From Rhizobiales bacterium IMCC20636 (GTDB taxonomy: Bacteria > Pseudomonadota > Alphaproteobacteria > Rhizobiales > GCA-2746425), in contig CP018226.1 in the NCBI GenBank assembly GCA_016865015.1, positions 589,001 to 653,000 of the forward strand: a stretch of DNA of 64,000 nucleotides, given 5' to 3'. How positions within the stretch are numbered: position 1 is the stretch's first letter; every line of letters starts with the position of its first letter. Below are positions 43,913 through 52,490 of the stretch, piece after piece. Made by a program: the position numbers and the translations under genes. The notes beneath the pieces were generated by a model that was given only the letters and a program-made list of their open reading frames with translations, was not told the origin of the DNA and did not search any database.

Positions 43913-44922
43913 TTCAGAACTCCGTCATATGGGGCTGCAACAGTGACGCAGCAATTCCCAACCACTACACGTCCAGGGTTGCGACGACCATAGACAATGC
44001 CGTGCGAAGCGTAGCGCAGAATGACCGGTTCGCAAGTCGGATCGCCCAGATTGTGGATGCGACCGGCTTCCTGCCCCGCTTCCACCTGAGCTCCGAGTGC
44101 ATGAAATGGCTCGAAGACACCGTCACGGCTCGCCAGGACATAACCGTCATGGCCCGGAATGCGCAGAATGGTATCTTCCTTTGGCGGCGTTTCTGCCGGG
44201 GTTTTAGGACCTTGCAGAATTCCCAAATGCGCCAGCACGTTGCGCACGCCTTTGCGGCAGATGTCGAGGGCATCCAGCGATACTGTGCCGCCGCCTGCCA
44301 TTTCGGTGCCGACGGTGACAAGGCCCGCACGCACGGCGCTTGCGGTAGATGTGCGCGGTTCGCCAAGATTGTCGATGACAACAGTCAATGGCGCACCGAA
44401 AGCGCGCACGGCTGCAATGTTTCGCCTGTGCAGATCTGGATCACTGCTTGGCTCGATGATGGCGCTGGGCAGAATGTTGAGAGATGAGCCGCCCGAATGA
44501 AGATCCACATAGGCATCGCCCAGCGGCATGATCACGTTGCTGACATAAGCCGATATCTGTTGGGTAATCGTGCCATGGGCGTCGCCGGGAAAGGTTCGGT
44601 TGAGGTTCAAACCATCAACTGGCGATGTGCGCTTACCGGCCAGCACCGCTGGTGTATTGAGGGCAGGCAGAAATATGATGCGCCCGTTCACTTCAGACGG
44701 ATCAAGATCGCGGATCAATTCGCCAAGGGTGATCGGTCCTTCATATTCGTCACCATGGTTGCCTCCGAGCAGGATCGCGGTCGGACCGTTTCCATTCTGG
44801 ATGACGGCGAGCGGTACACGCGTGGCACCCCAGGCGTCATCATGTGGCGAATGCGGGAAGTCGACATATCCGGTCTGCTTGCCGTTGCGGCCGAAATCGA
44901 TTGTTGTGTGAGCCGTAGACAT
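43909..44922 (-). CDS. Succinylglutamate desuccinylase/aspartoacylase-family deacylase (DoeB-like)
   Basis: A 337-residue zinc hydrolase. Zinc ligands are visible in GGNHGDEYEG (His and Glu) and DLHSGG (His), with RTSPVDGLNLNRTFPG (Arg/Asn substrate contacts). The C-terminal beta domain is present. Sequence pattern and length are close to DoeB, the N-alpha-acetyl-diaminobutyrate deacetylase of ectoine breakdown, but doeA, eutC and the aminotransferase are absent. It lies between the binding-protein gene and the dehydratase, so it probably removes an N-acyl group from an imported amino acid. ATG 44922 gives the family-typical start. Confidence 0.82.
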   Translation of the reverse strand: MSTAHTTIDFGRNGKQTGYVDFPHSPHDDAWGATRVPLAVIQNGNGPTAILLGGNHGDEYEGPITLGELIRDLDPSEVNGRIIFLPALNTPAVLAGKRTSPVDGLNLNRTFPGDAHGTITQQISAYVSNVIMPLGDAYVDLHSGGSSLNILPSAIIEPSSDPDLHRRNIAAVRAFGAPLTVVIDNLGEPRTSTASAVRAGLVTVGTEMAGGGTVSLDALDICRKGVRNVLAHLGILQGPKTPAETPPKEDTILRIPGHDGYVLASRDGVFEPFHALGAQVEAGQEAGRIHNLGDPTCEPVILRYASHGIVYGRRNPGRVVVGNCCVTVAAPYDGVLN

Positions 44923-44962
44923 GGGAGTCGGCTTTCTGTTGTTGAAAACTTGCGCGAGCGTG

Positions 44963-44988
44963 CGGCAGGGAGAGCGATCCCCCTGCCG
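44963..44988 (-). terminator. Intercistronic stem-loop after the amino-acid binding-protein gene
   Basis: CGGCAGGG (44963-44970) pairs with CCCTGCCG (44981-44988), an 8-bp stem and 10-nt loop. It lies 8 bp beyond the stop of the binding-protein gene and 41 bp before the deacylase start, inside one operon. Confidence 0.6.
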
Positions 44989-44995
44989 GTAACCA

Positions 44996-45784
44996 TCAAA
45001 GTGAAGGCAGATCCGGCAATTCTGAACCAAGCCATTTTTCAGTGAGTGCCGCCAGCGAACCATCAAGCATGCCCACAAACACATAGGTGTTGAGCCACTG
45101 CAGCAATTGCGGGCTGTCGTGCCGGACACCGATATGTGTCGGGTTGAACATCATGATGAATTTTGGATAGAGCTCCAGGCTCGGGTCCTGGGTCATCATG
45201 ACCTTGGCGACGATATCAGCGGTTGCAAAAAGCTCAGCCTGTCCGGATGTGAAGGCTGCCGCTGCGGTTGCATCATCGTCATAGCGCTGGATGTTGGCAT
45301 CCGGGGCGAGTTTGGACAGCAACAGGTCCTGGGTTGTGCCACGGGCGACAGCGATCGTCTGATCGGTGAGGTCATCGGCGCTTGATACAGGGATGTCTTT
45401 TGGCCCGAAGACGCCGCCCGAAATTCCCGAATAAGGTGAGCTGAAGGCAATTTGCAATGCTCGCTGGGGCGTTGCGCCCATCACGGAAATCACGATGTCG
45501 AGCTTTCCGGTCAACAGATACGGAATCCGGTTTGCGCCGGTTATCTGCTGCAGTTCAAGTTCCACGCCGAGCGCTTCAGCTATATTGGTCGCCATGTCGA
45601 CGTCGAGACCGACCGGATTATTGTTGGCGTCGTTGGAGCCAAACGGGGCAACGTCAACCGGAACCCCGATGCGAACCTTGCCTTCCGATAATATGTCCTG
45701 CAGGTCTGTCGCTTGTGATGAACCTGCCATGAATGAGCCGGCGATCAGCGCGGCCGATACGATCTTTGTCAGATGTTTGAACAT
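44996..45784 (-). CDS. Polar amino-acid ABC transporter substrate-binding protein
   Basis: A 262-residue periplasmic receptor of the polar amino-acid family. The ATG at 45784 follows GGGAGAAG. The signal peptide ends near residue 25 (GSSQA-TD). GKVRIGVPVDVAPFG, GLDVDMATNIAEALG and the IPYLLTGKLDIVIS segment with its following SPY are characteristic. The ligand is unknown. The following catabolic genes suggest an N-acylated or otherwise modified hydroxy-amino acid or ectoine-like solute. A stem-loop follows the gene. Confidence 0.9.
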   Translation of the reverse strand: MFKHLTKIVSAALIAGSFMAGSSQATDLQDILSEGKVRIGVPVDVAPFGSNDANNNPVGLDVDMATNIAEALGVELELQQITGANRIPYLLTGKLDIVISVMGATPQRALQIAFSSPYSGISGGVFGPKDIPVSSADDLTDQTIAVARGTTQDLLLSKLAPDANIQRYDDDATAAAAFTSGQAELFATADIVAKVMMTQDPSLELYPKFIMMFNPTHIGVRHDSPQLLQWLNTYVFVGMLDGSLAALTEKWLGSELPDLPSL

Positions 45785-45824
45785 GTCTTTCTTCTCCCTT
45801 GTGATTTTTATTGGTTGGTTTTGG

Positions 45825-46556
45825 TTAGTGCAGAACGGCACTCAGAAAGCTCCTGAGTTCCTCGGTACGTGGCTCGAGCAGAGTTTCACGCGCTGGCCCA
45901 TCTTCGTGGATGCGCCCTTCGTGCATGAAGATCACCCGATCAGCGACGTTCTTGGCAAAGTTCATTTCGTGGGTGACGAGCATCATTGTCATGCCCTCAC
46001 GCGCGACGCCTTCGAGCACCTTCAACACTTCGCCCACCAGTTCGGGATCAAGTGCAGACGTGATTTCGTCGAAGAGCATCAAAGTTGGCTGCATGGCAAG
46101 CGAGCGGGCAATTGCAACACGTTGCTGTTGGCCGCCAGACAATTCGTCGGGATAGGCCGCGAGCTTTTCCGCCAGCCCCACCTTGGCCACCATTGCGTGG
46201 GCAAGTTCGCGTGCTTCATCCACACTCATCTTCTGCACCAGACGCAGCGCAAGCATGACATTGCGTTCGACCGACAGATGCGGGAACAGATTGTAGCTTT
46301 GAAACACCATTCCGGCGCGTTGGCGCAATGCATTGAGGTCAGCGCCGGGTTTTGTGGCTTCGATCCCTGCAACCTGGATGCGGCCGGATTGGACGGATTC
46401 CAGCCCATTAATGCAACGCAATAATGTTGATTTTCCGGATCCCGAACGTCCGATGATGGCGACGATTTCACCCTGTTCCATCGTCATCGAAATGCCTTTC
46501 AGAACTTCGACCGAGCCGAAGCTCTTGTGAATGTCGGTGAGTTCAACGAGTGACAT
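45825..46556 (-). CDS. Polar amino-acid ABC transporter ATP-binding protein
   Basis: A 243-residue GlnQ-class ATPase: [45 protein letters not shown] and VTHEMNFA. The ATG at 46556 overlaps the end of the upstream permease gene by 14 bp. The Walker B motif has FDEITSALD where most relatives have FDEPTSALD, an accepted variant in this family. It pairs with the two permeases encoded upstream. Confidence 0.93.
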   Translation of the reverse strand: MSLVELTDIHKSFGSVEVLKGISMTMEQGEIVAIIGRSGSGKSTLLRCINGLESVQSGRIQVAGIEATKPGADLNALRQRAGMVFQSYNLFPHLSVERNVMLALRLVQKMSVDEARELAHAMVAKVGLAEKLAAYPDELSGGQQQRVAIARSLAMQPTLMLFDEITSALDPELVGEVLKVLEGVAREGMTMMLVTHEMNFAKNVADRVIFMHEGRIHEDGPARETLLEPRTEELRSFLSAVLH

Positions 46557-47193
46557 GAAATCTCCTCTCAAGCCGCTGGCTGAATTGCGACAGACTGAAA
46601 CAGATGATGAAATAGAGAGCAGCTGCCGTGGTGTAGACCGGTAGTGGCGCAAAGGTTGCCGCTGTGATGATCTGGCTGGCGCGCGTCAGTTCAATGAAAC
46701 CGATAAGCGCTGCCAGCGATGTGTTCTTGACCAGTTGAACGAGAAATCCGACGGTCGGTGCAATCGAAATCCGCAGCGCCTGGGGCAATACCACATGGGT
46801 GAGGCGCTGCCAGTAGTTCAGGCCCAGGGCAGCGCCCGCTTCCCATTGGCGCTGTGACACAGATTGCAGGCTTCCACGCCAGATCTCACCGAAAAAGGCG
46901 GAGGCATAGATAGATAATGACAAGGATGCAGCGACCCAGGCGTCAACCTGAATGCCGAACAGGGGAAGCCCGAAGAAGAAGACAAACAGCTGGCCCAGAA
47001 GCGGGGTGCCCTGAACCAGATTTATGTACCCAATCGCAAGCCAGTTGGCCGGTTTGAAAGCCACAACACGCAACACTGCGACAATTATCCCCAGCGCGCC
47101 GCCGCCAATTGTTGCGATGATCGCCAGACCGACGGTCCAGCGCAGGGCTTCGAGCATGAAGACCAGATCGTTGAGGCTGAATTCACGAATCAT
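46543..47193 (-). CDS. Polar amino-acid ABC transporter permease (second subunit)
   Basis: A 216-residue HisM/GlnP-type permease with about five membrane segments and the EAA loop (EAGAALGLNYWQRLTHVVLPQALR). An N-terminal LRWTVGLAIIATIGGGALG segment and NTSLAALIGFIEL near the C-terminus fit the family. It overlaps the first permease by 4 bp (ATGA) and the ATPase by 14 bp. Confidence 0.92.
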   Translation of the reverse strand: MIREFSLNDLVFMLEALRWTVGLAIIATIGGGALGIIVAVLRVVAFKPANWLAIGYINLVQGTPLLGQLFVFFFGLPLFGIQVDAWVAASLSLSIYASAFFGEIWRGSLQSVSQRQWEAGAALGLNYWQRLTHVVLPQALRISIAPTVGFLVQLVKNTSLAALIGFIELTRASQIITAATFAPLPVYTTAAALYFIICFSLSQFSQRLERRFHVTR

Positions 47194-47861
47194 GCGCGTG
47201 ACCTGCGCACAAAAACCAACCAGTAGATTGCCGAGAACAACGAACGAAAGGCCAATGTGAGAAAGAGATAGGACAGGGTGATGAGGGCATAGACTTCAAA
47301 TGAGCGATAGGTGCGAGAATCGATAAAGGCCGCCTGACCAAACAATTCGGTTGCCCCGATGGACGACACGATACTGGTGGTCAGCATCAGCAGCACGAAC
47401 TGGCTGGCAAGCGCGGGGTAAATGGATTTGATTGCAGGAAACAACACGACGTGGCGGAACGTCTGCGCTGCCGTCAGGCCCAGAGACCGGCCTGCTTCAA
47501 TCTGGCTGGGGCGAATCGACTCAAAACCGGCCCGAAGAATTTCGGAGCTGTAGGCGCCAAGGTTGATAGAAAGCGCAATTAGTGCTGCACTGTTTGCGCC
47601 GAGTTTGATGCCAAGTGTCGGCAACCCGAAAAAGACGATAAACAATTGGACAATCAATGGTGTATTGCGGATTGCTTCGACATAAATGCGTGCAGGCCTT
47701 CGCAAGGCGCTTTTCGGGCTGATGCTGGCAATCGCGACCGCCAAACCGATGGCCAATCCAAGGAGCATTGTCACTGCAGAAAGTTGCAATGTGAGAATGA
47801 CACCGTCGATGATCTCCGACGTATAAGGCGCGAGGGCTTTAAATTTGAAATTGTAATTCAT
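47190..47861 (-). CDS. Polar amino-acid ABC transporter permease (first subunit)
   Basis: A 223-residue permease, partner of the next gene: IIDGVILTLQLSAVTMLLGLAIG helix, RNTPLIVQLFIVFFGLPTLGI and the EAA loop EAGRSLGLTAAQTFRHVVLFPA. It is the first gene of the minus-strand operon and faces the IclR gene across 118 bp that contains a palindrome likely to be the regulator's operator. Confidence 0.92.
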   Translation of the reverse strand: MNYNFKFKALAPYTSEIIDGVILTLQLSAVTMLLGLAIGLAVAIASISPKSALRRPARIYVEAIRNTPLIVQLFIVFFGLPTLGIKLGANSAALIALSINLGAYSSEILRAGFESIRPSQIEAGRSLGLTAAQTFRHVVLFPAIKSIYPALASQFVLLMLTTSIVSSIGATELFGQAAFIDSRTYRSFEVYALITLSYLFLTLAFRSLFSAIYWLVFVRRSRA

Positions 47862-47937
47862 CTGCGCAGCCCTCCCCTCTGCGATCAGCCAGAAATTGAG
47901 CTCACGCCCAATAATTTCTAATGACAGACGTTATTGA

Positions 47938-47953
47938 ACTTCATATATGTAGT
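47938..47953. promoter_or_regulatory. Candidate IclR operator between importer operon and regulator
   Basis: ACTTCATATATGTAGT is a 16-bp dyad with a single mismatched pair, centred in the 118-bp divergent region. IclR-family proteins bind palindromes of about this length beside their own gene. Here it would allow joint control of the importer operon (minus) and the IclR-aldehyde dehydrogenase unit (plus). Confidence 0.5.
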
Positions 47954-47979
47954 CAAGCGTCATTGATGAAGCGGTTTGC

Positions 47980-48756
47980 ATGACAGACGAAAAACTCAGC
48001 TATAGCGCGCCCGCCCTTGAAAAAGGATTGGACATCCTTGAGCTTCTGGCCCGTGAAGAGCGCCCGCTTAGCACGCGGCAGATCGCTGATGCATTGGGGC
48101 GCTCCAAAAACGAGATCTTCCGGATGGTTCACGTGTTGCTTGTGCGTGGGTATCTGCAGCGCGGAGAAGCCAATGACGAGCTGCTGCTGTCCAACAAGCT
48201 GTTTGGCCTGGGGATGCAAACAACCCGTGCCCGCGATCTCGTCAGTGTCGCGGCTCCGATCGTAGAGCGCTTTGCAGAAGAAGTGCGTCAGGCAGCGCAT
48301 CTTGTGGTTCCGCACCGGGGCGAGGCTGTCATCATTGCAGCGGTCTCCGGTGGCGCGGATATGAATTTTTCTCTCAAACTTGGCTATCGCCGCCCGCTTG
48401 CGGACGCGCATTCAGGTCTGGTTCTGATGGCTTTTCAACCGGAGGCGCAACGCGCCCGGATGATGGCTGACAGCCTGTTGCTGATGCGCGAGCCTCCGGA
48501 TCCGACAGCGCTGGCAGCGGAATTGGACGAAGCTCTTGCGCGTGGCGGGGTTGTGCATGAAAGCCGCGATATCATCGGCGTCACAGATGTGGTGTGTCCG
48601 ATTGTGCTGGCAGATGGCCGTGCCGTCGCTTGCGTGACCGTTGCGGTTGTCAGCCGACGTAGCGCGCCACCAAATTTTAATGTGATGCTTGAACGTTTGA
48701 AGAAAGCCTGCATAGAAATAGCCAGCGAATTGGTCGACTACGCTCCCGGCCCGTAA
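47980..48756 (+). CDS. IclR-family transcriptional regulator (first)
   Basis: A 258-residue regulator. Its winged helix-turn-helix is at about 10-70 (LSTRQIADALGRSKNEIFRMVHVL), followed by the IclR effector domain (about 85-250). The typical C-terminal cysteine (CPIVLADGRAVACVTVAVV) is present. It stands between the divergent amino-acid importer operon and the co-directional aldehyde dehydrogenase gene, and probably controls both in response to a pathway intermediate. Confidence 0.9.
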   Translation: MTDEKLSYSAPALEKGLDILELLAREERPLSTRQIADALGRSKNEIFRMVHVLLVRGYLQRGEANDELLLSNKLFGLGMQTTRARDLVSVAAPIVERFAEEVRQAAHLVVPHRGEAVIIAAVSGGADMNFSLKLGYRRPLADAHSGLVLMAFQPEAQRARMMADSLLLMREPPDPTALAAELDEALARGGVVHESRDIIGVTDVVCPIVLADGRAVACVTVAVVSRRSAPPNFNVMLERLKKACIEIASELVDYAPGP

Positions 48757-48820
48757 CGTTGGGAGCTAACCGCCATGTCAATGCTGACCCGAAACCCCGT
48801 GAAGTCTGAGGTAATGACCT

Positions 48821-50218
48821 GTGTCCGATAAAAATACTTTTGAAATCCGCAATCCTGCCAATCCATCCGAAATCGTTGCCTCATTTCCCACGACTGCTGA
48901 AGCAGACGTGCCGAAGATCATGCAAACGGCTCGTGAGGCGCAGAAGGAGTGGGCGAAAGTTCCACAGCCCGAACGCGGCAAACGGCTCGATGCGTTTCTC
49001 AATGGGCTTGAGGCCAGAATTGACGATATCGCTGCCTCGATTACCCGGGAAATGGGAAAACTGCTCGGCGAGTCCAAAGGCGAAGTCATCAAGGCTATGG
49101 GTGAGGGGCGGGCCATGGTACGGCGATCTTCCGCCCCCATTGGTGAAGTGCTGCCATCCCAGAAGCCCGGTACAGTCATCTATTCAACGCGCCGCCCGCG
49201 CGGTGTCGTTCTGGGAATCAACCCCTGGAATTTTCCGTTCAGCACACCCATCCGCAAGACGATCCCTGCGCTGTTGTTCGGTAATGCAATGGTGCTGAAA
49301 CCATCGATCAATACGCCCGGCGCCGCTTTCATCATGCAGGAGGTGGCTGATGCTACTCTGCCCAAAGGGCTTTTCCAGATCGCCTACGGGTCCGGTGGTC
49401 TGGGCACAGCGCTGACAGGCGCATCTGAGGTTGATGCTATCAGTTTCACCGGCTCTGTTGGCGTTGGACGTATTGTGGCGCAGGCCGCCGCGGCAAATCT
49501 TGCGGAGATCAGCCTTGAACTGGGTGGCAAGAATCCGGTGATCCTCAACGATGCGAGTGATCTGGATGCCGCCCTTGACCAGATTTACGCTGCCGCCTTT
49601 GCCGTTTGTGGCCAACGCTGCACGGCGATCAGCCGCGTTATAGTACGCCGGGAACTGGAAGCAGCCGTTGTAGAAGGTCTTGCCAAACGCGCTGCAGCAG
49701 CCAAGCCGGGGGACGGTATGGATCCTTCCACGACTCTCAGCCCCCTGATGGGAGAGGCCGCCGTGAATGATGTTGCGGGCTTTGTGGATCGCGCGCGGGC
49801 TGCCGGTGCAAAAGTTGCGACAGGTGGAGAGCGCATTGATCACAATGGGGGATATTTCTATGCTGCAACAATCCTGTCGGACGTGACCGCTGATATGGAA
49901 GTTGCGCGCGAAGAAGTGTTCGGCCCTGTGCTTTCGGTCATCGCCTATGATGATGTTGATGAAGCGCTGCGCATTTGCAACGACGTTGAATTTGGTCTGG
50001 CAGCCTGTGTGTATTCCGAACAGACACCTTTGGTGGAGCGATGCATTGCGGAAGTGGAAAGTGGCATGATCCACGTCAATTGTGGAAGCTTTCCAGAGGA
50101 TCACGCACCGTTCGTTGGCGTGAAGAATTCATCGCTTGGTGTCGGTGGCTCAAACGGCCCGTCAACCCTGCAATTTTATACACAGGAACACACTATTTTC
50201 CGGAGAGGTCAGGCGTAA
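48821..50218 (+). CDS. NAD(P)-dependent aldehyde dehydrogenase, succinate-semialdehyde dehydrogenase type
   Basis: A 465-residue aldehyde dehydrogenase. It starts at GTG 48821, with TGAGG at 48807-48811. Catalytic residues are visible: N in NPWNFPFS, E in LELGGKNP and the nucleophilic Cys in CGQRCTAISR. Length and sequence resemble succinate-semialdehyde dehydrogenases. Substrate could be a short semialdehyde released by the neighbouring amino-acid catabolic enzymes. Alpha-ketoglutarate semialdehyde, the missing last step of the arabinose route encoded in region 3, is another possibility. Confidence 0.88.
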   Translation: MSDKNTFEIRNPANPSEIVASFPTTAEADVPKIMQTAREAQKEWAKVPQPERGKRLDAFLNGLEARIDDIAASITREMGKLLGESKGEVIKAMGEGRAMVRRSSAPIGEVLPSQKPGTVIYSTRRPRGVVLGINPWNFPFSTPIRKTIPALLFGNAMVLKPSINTPGAAFIMQEVADATLPKGLFQIAYGSGGLGTALTGASEVDAISFTGSVGVGRIVAQAAAANLAEISLELGGKNPVILNDASDLDAALDQIYAAAFAVCGQRCTAISRVIVRRELEAAVVEGLAKRAAAAKPGDGMDPSTTLSPLMGEAAVNDVAGFVDRARAAGAKVATGGERIDHNGGYFYAATILSDVTADMEVAREEVFGPVLSVIAYDDVDEALRICNDVEFGLAACVYSEQTPLVERCIAEVESGMIHVNCGSFPEDHAPFVGVKNSSLGVGGSNGPSTLQFYTQEHTIFRRGQA

Positions 50219-50367
50219 GCAAGGCTTTTTCGAAGATGATGCAGACACGCGCCAGATGATGAAGGTCAATCAGGACGATAGCCAATAGGTTTGATGTTTG
50301 TCGTTGACCTGATCCGGATGGCGCGTGTTGTGTTCAATTTTCATTGTTTCGACCAGGGTATGCACCA

Positions 50368-51504
50368 ATGACAATTGCCACCATCGCCAGAATAGAAACC
50401 TGGGCCTACCGGGTTCCGCTGTCACAAACAGTCGAAACGTCATTTGGAATCATGCGCGACAGACCGGCTGTTTTCGTTCGTATCGAAGACGATCAGGGTG
50501 TGTTTGGTTGGGGAGAAATTTTCGCCAACTGGCCAGCAGCCGGTGCCGAGCATCGTGCACGTCTGGTTCTGGAAGACATTGCACAATTGCTGCTTGGTGA
50601 AAATGCCAGGCGACCGGAAGCTGCTTTTCAGGAGCTGACCCGAAAGACCCACATAAGGGCTTTGCAATGCGGGGAGTTCGGGCCCTTTGCACAGGCTATT
50701 GCCGGTATTGACGGAGCACTGTGGGATTTGTGTGCCCGCGCGGAAGGCAAGTCGTTGCGCGGTTTTTTGAACGATAATGCCCCCGACATAATCCCGGCCT
50801 ATGCCAGTGGCATTGACTGCCGCAAGGAAGAGGCGGTGGTGGATGCAGCCAGACATGATGGTCACGTTGCCTTCAAACTGAAAGTTGGCTTCGATGATCA
50901 GGATGCTGATCATGTAGCGCGTCATGCCGCCGGACTTGGCCCCGGTGAAACGCTGTATCTGGATGCCAATCAGGCATGGTCGGCGGATCTGGCCAGCGAA
51001 TTTCTGACTGATATTGAGGGCATTCCGGTTGGCTGGCTCGAAGAGCCGATACCTGCAGATGCTCCTGAACAAAGCTGGCTGGACCTGCGGGAGCGCAGCA
51101 AAATTCTGCTGGCAGGCGGCGAAAATATCGTCGGGCTGGATGCGTTCCGGTCAGCAATTCAGTCCGGCATATTCGGTTTCATACAGCCCGACGTCGCTAA
51201 ATGGGGTGGTGTCAGCGGGTGCTGCAGGGTCGGGCAGATGACCGTCGCTGCCGGTTTGACCTATTGTCCCCATTTTCTGGGAGGCGGGATAGGTCTGCTG
51301 GCTTCTGCCAATCTTCTGGCTGCAGTTGGCGGTGGCGGCCGTCTGGAAGTGGATATCAATTCAAACAAGCTGCGCGATGCTTTTTCGATCCCATCACTAC
51401 AAAACGGAATGATGGCACTTAGCACAGCTCCCGGCCTGGGCGTTGAAACGTTGCCGGAAGCAATCGACCGGTACAAGACATTTCACTCTGAGGTATCTGT
51501 TTAG
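50368..51504 (+). CDS. Mandelate racemase/muconate lactonizing family enzyme (enolase superfamily)
   Basis: A 378-residue enolase-superfamily protein with the mandelate-racemase subgroup residues in order: K170-x-K172 (KLKVG), metal ligands D199 (LDANQAW), E225 (EEPIP) and E252 (GGEN), and the D275-H302 dyad (QPDVAKW, CPHF). It would act on an alpha-hydroxy or sugar acid as racemase or dehydratase. ATG 50368 was preferred over an upstream ATG at 50344. It follows the aldehyde dehydrogenase by 149 bp. No substrate can be read from sequence. Confidence 0.85.
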   Translation: MTIATIARIETWAYRVPLSQTVETSFGIMRDRPAVFVRIEDDQGVFGWGEIFANWPAAGAEHRARLVLEDIAQLLLGENARRPEAAFQELTRKTHIRALQCGEFGPFAQAIAGIDGALWDLCARAEGKSLRGFLNDNAPDIIPAYASGIDCRKEEAVVDAARHDGHVAFKLKVGFDDQDADHVARHAAGLGPGETLYLDANQAWSADLASEFLTDIEGIPVGWLEEPIPADAPEQSWLDLRERSKILLAGGENIVGLDAFRSAIQSGIFGFIQPDVAKWGGVSGCCRVGQMTVAAGLTYCPHFLGGGIGLLASANLLAAVGGGGRLEVDINSNKLRDAFSIPSLQNGMMALSTAPGLGVETLPEAIDRYKTFHSEVSV

Positions 51505-51599
51505 AGGCAGCCAGGGTGCCTTCTGAAAGACCTTTGAGACGATGCCGCGTGACCGCTTCCTGACGAATTGCATTGCACCAAAGATTTTACATACTAAAA

Positions 51600-51618
51600 T
51601 TCAATATTGTATATTGAA
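51600..51618. promoter_or_regulatory. Palindromic operator candidate before the second IclR gene
   Basis: TTCAATAT-TGT-ATATTGAA is a perfect 19-bp dyad (8-bp arms, 3-bp centre) in the 188-bp gap before the regulator and the catabolic run. It lies about 75 bp before the proposed start and is a good candidate for IclR autoregulation and control of the downstream cluster. Confidence 0.6.
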
Positions 51619-51692
51619 ACCTGTTTTCATTTCCCATAGCATTGATCTGCAAGAATACCGGACCATCTGGAACCGCATTCACGGAGAGATCA

Positions 51693-52490
51693 TTGGCAAA
51701 CTCGACAGGCGATCAGGGGCAAAAACGCGTTCAGGTGATTGAACGAACAGTGGATGTGCTGAAGGCCCTGTCGTTTCATTCCAATGGACTGACGCTGACC
51801 GCTCTCAGCGAAGAGGTGAATTTGCATAAGGCAACCGTGTCCCGCTTTCTCGGTGCGCTTGAAAAGACAGGCATGGCCGAACGATCCGAGGCCACCAAGG
51901 TGTGGACTCTCGGCCCCGCCATGTTCGAGATGACAGCACGCGCTGCGCGCCGCAAGGATTTGCGTGATGTCGCACGGCCGATCATGGAACAGCTCTCCAA
52001 AGATGTGGAACAGACGGTCCAGTTGGGTATCTTGGTCGATAATCATATTTTCTATGTGGAGAAAATCGAGCCTGCTGATCTTGCGTTGAAACTGAACACT
52101 ACCATCGGCTCCACTCGCCCAATTCACTGCACGGCGCTGGGCAAGGTTCTGGCTGCCGATCTGGCGAAAGAGGATGTCTTGCGCATTCTCAAGGAAGAGG
52201 GCCAGGTGGTGAAAACCGACAAGACGATCCGGACGGCATCGGCTTATCTCGATGAGCTGGAGAGAGTGCGCCAGAATGGCTACGCAATCGATGATGGCGA
52301 ATATAACAGCCTGGTGGTTTGTGTTGCCGCTCCGGTGCGTGATGTCTCGGGGAAGGTGGTGGCAAGCCTGAGCAGTTCCACAATCGGGCAATCTATCGAT
52401 TCCGATGTGTTTCGGTCTCTTGTGGCGGCCACGGTTTCCAGTTCCCATGCACTTTCACATGAGCTTGGTTTCGGGAAGGAAACGGCATGA
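51693..52490 (+). CDS. IclR-family transcriptional regulator of the amino-sugar-like cluster
   Basis: A regulator of about 265 residues. The helix-turn-helix (LTLTALSEEVNLHKATVSRFL) and IclR effector domain (GSTRPIHCTALGKVLAA, then the YAIDDGEYNSLVVCVAAPV region) are clear. The start is proposed at TTG 51693, which has GGAGAG at 51683-51688. A longer frame from 51642 also begins with TTG and lacks a ribosome site. Its end overlaps the RidA gene (ATGA), so it is part of the catabolic operon. Confidence 0.85.
   Translation: MANSTGDQGQKRVQVIERTVDVLKALSFHSNGLTLTALSEEVNLHKATVSRFLGALEKTGMAERSEATKVWTLGPAMFEMTARAARRKDLRDVARPIMEQLSKDVEQTVQLGILVDNHIFYVEKIEPADLALKLNTTIGSTRPIHCTALGKVLAADLAKEDVLRILKEEGQVVKTDKTIRTASAYLDELERVRQNGYAIDDGEYNSLVVCVAAPVRDVSGKVVASLSSSTIGQSIDSDVFRSLVAATVSSSHALSHELGFGKETA

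Noticed and set aside
42968-44922. Full hydroxyectoine degradation locus
   Set aside because: eutC, doeA and the downstream aminotransferase/dehydrogenase pair are missing, so only DoeB-like and EutB-like labels are justified.
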